Assembly (NCBI GenBank): GCA_913774725.1
Contig: CAJYIG010000066.1
Span: 1-5,874, forward strand
Source of the DNA: an uncultured Curtobacterium sp.
GTDB lineage: Bacteria; Actinomycetota; Actinomycetes; Actinomycetales; Microbacteriaceae
Direction of reading: 5' to 3'
Length of the DNA: 5,874 bases
The notes under the pieces are model-generated. The model worked only from the letters and a program-made list of their open reading frames with translations. It had not been told where the DNA came from and did no database searches. This document shows, in pieces, positions 5,771-5,874 of the stretch; the first letter of the stretch is position 1; every line of letters begins with the position of its first letter. The translations under genes were made by a program, and so were the position numbers.

Positions 5771-5857
5771 CGTTCCGCTCGTAGGAGGCAGGAAGGAACG
5801 TCCTCCTTCGCGCGGAACGTCCTCCTTCGCGCAGAACGTCCTCCTCCGCGCAGAACG
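5771..5857. repeat. 19-bp tandem repeat array with an inverted copy
   Basis: Unit 1 (5795-5813) and unit 2 (5814-5832) are identical, GGAACGTCCTCCTTCGCGC. Unit 3 (5833-5851) differs at two bases (A at position 1, C at position 14), and a fourth starts with AGAACG (5852-5857) and then diverges. Upstream, CGTTCCGCTCGTAGGAGG (5771-5788) is an inverted copy, pairing with 5802-5819 at 16 of 18 positions around a 13-base loop. The same arm can also pair with 5821-5838 and 5840-5857, with more mismatches. Function is unknown; no replication or recombinase gene is present to suggest an iteron or attachment site. Confidence 0.8.
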
Positions 5858-5874
5858 CGAGCGCCCTACTCGGG

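Larger units (their letters stand above)
5573..5874. other. Gene-free, repeat-rich right end
   Basis: No reading frame here looks coding on either strand. The 19-base tandem unit shifts frame at every copy, which argues against protein coding. The stretch holds, in order: a (GGCGCC)x3 run, an interrupted palindrome CCCGAG-A-CTCGGG (5603-5615), hairpins at 5619-5658 and 5685-5728, and an inverted plus tandem repeat cluster at 5771-5857. No tRNA or known RNA family was recognised. The next gene beyond the window is unknown, so this may be a 3' end, a promoter region or both. Confidence 0.7.

Noticed and set aside
5068..5784. Plus-strand open frame overlapping the MBL gene and reaching into the hairpin region
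   Set aside because: Arg/Gly/Ala-rich translation in a shifted frame of a clear gene; it passes through the hairpins with no change in character.
5795..5857. Tandem repeats as a CRISPR array or plasmid iterons
   Set aside because: The units are head to tail with no spacers, and no cas or rep gene is present.

Overview
The window is very GC-rich chromosomal DNA (G or C at nearly every third codon position, long spurious open frames on both strands). The gene content (DUF3151, a DUF3618-like protein paired with a YihY/BrkB membrane protein) and the gene style point to a high-GC actinobacterium. My best guess is Microbacteriaceae, perhaps Curtobacterium, but this rests on protein flavour and not on any search.

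Layout. Bases 1-94 hold no gene I can support. A DUF3151 gene (95-520) lies on the minus strand. A 278-base divergent gap (521-798) follows and holds the leader of an ABC-F ATPase gene on the plus strand (799-2373). The ABC-F gene meets an SDR oxidoreductase gene (2380-3078, minus) end to end with only 6 bases between stop codons. A two-gene minus-strand operon follows: a DUF3618-like membrane-anchored basic protein (4247-4768) and, 3 bases downstream, a YihY/BrkB six-helix membrane protein (3182-4243). From the same 63-base divergent gap an MBL-fold hydrolase gene (4832-5572) runs on the plus strand.

The last 302 bases (5573-5874) hold no gene but are full of structure: a triple GGCGCC run, a 14-bp hairpin with one mismatch, a perfect 17-bp hairpin, and three tandem 19-bp repeats with an inverted copy just upstream. 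Each repeat has a CCTCCT core (GGAGG Shine-Dalgarno-like sequence on the other strand). This is the least explained part of the window.

The genes look like ordinary core or near-core genes and do not form one pathway. The only pair that clearly works as a unit is DUF3618-like plus YihY. I see no mobile element, CRISPR array, tRNA, rRNA or phage gene, and no clear novel multi-gene system. The points worth following are the repeat-rich right end, the ABC-F leader, and the two genes that look leaderless.
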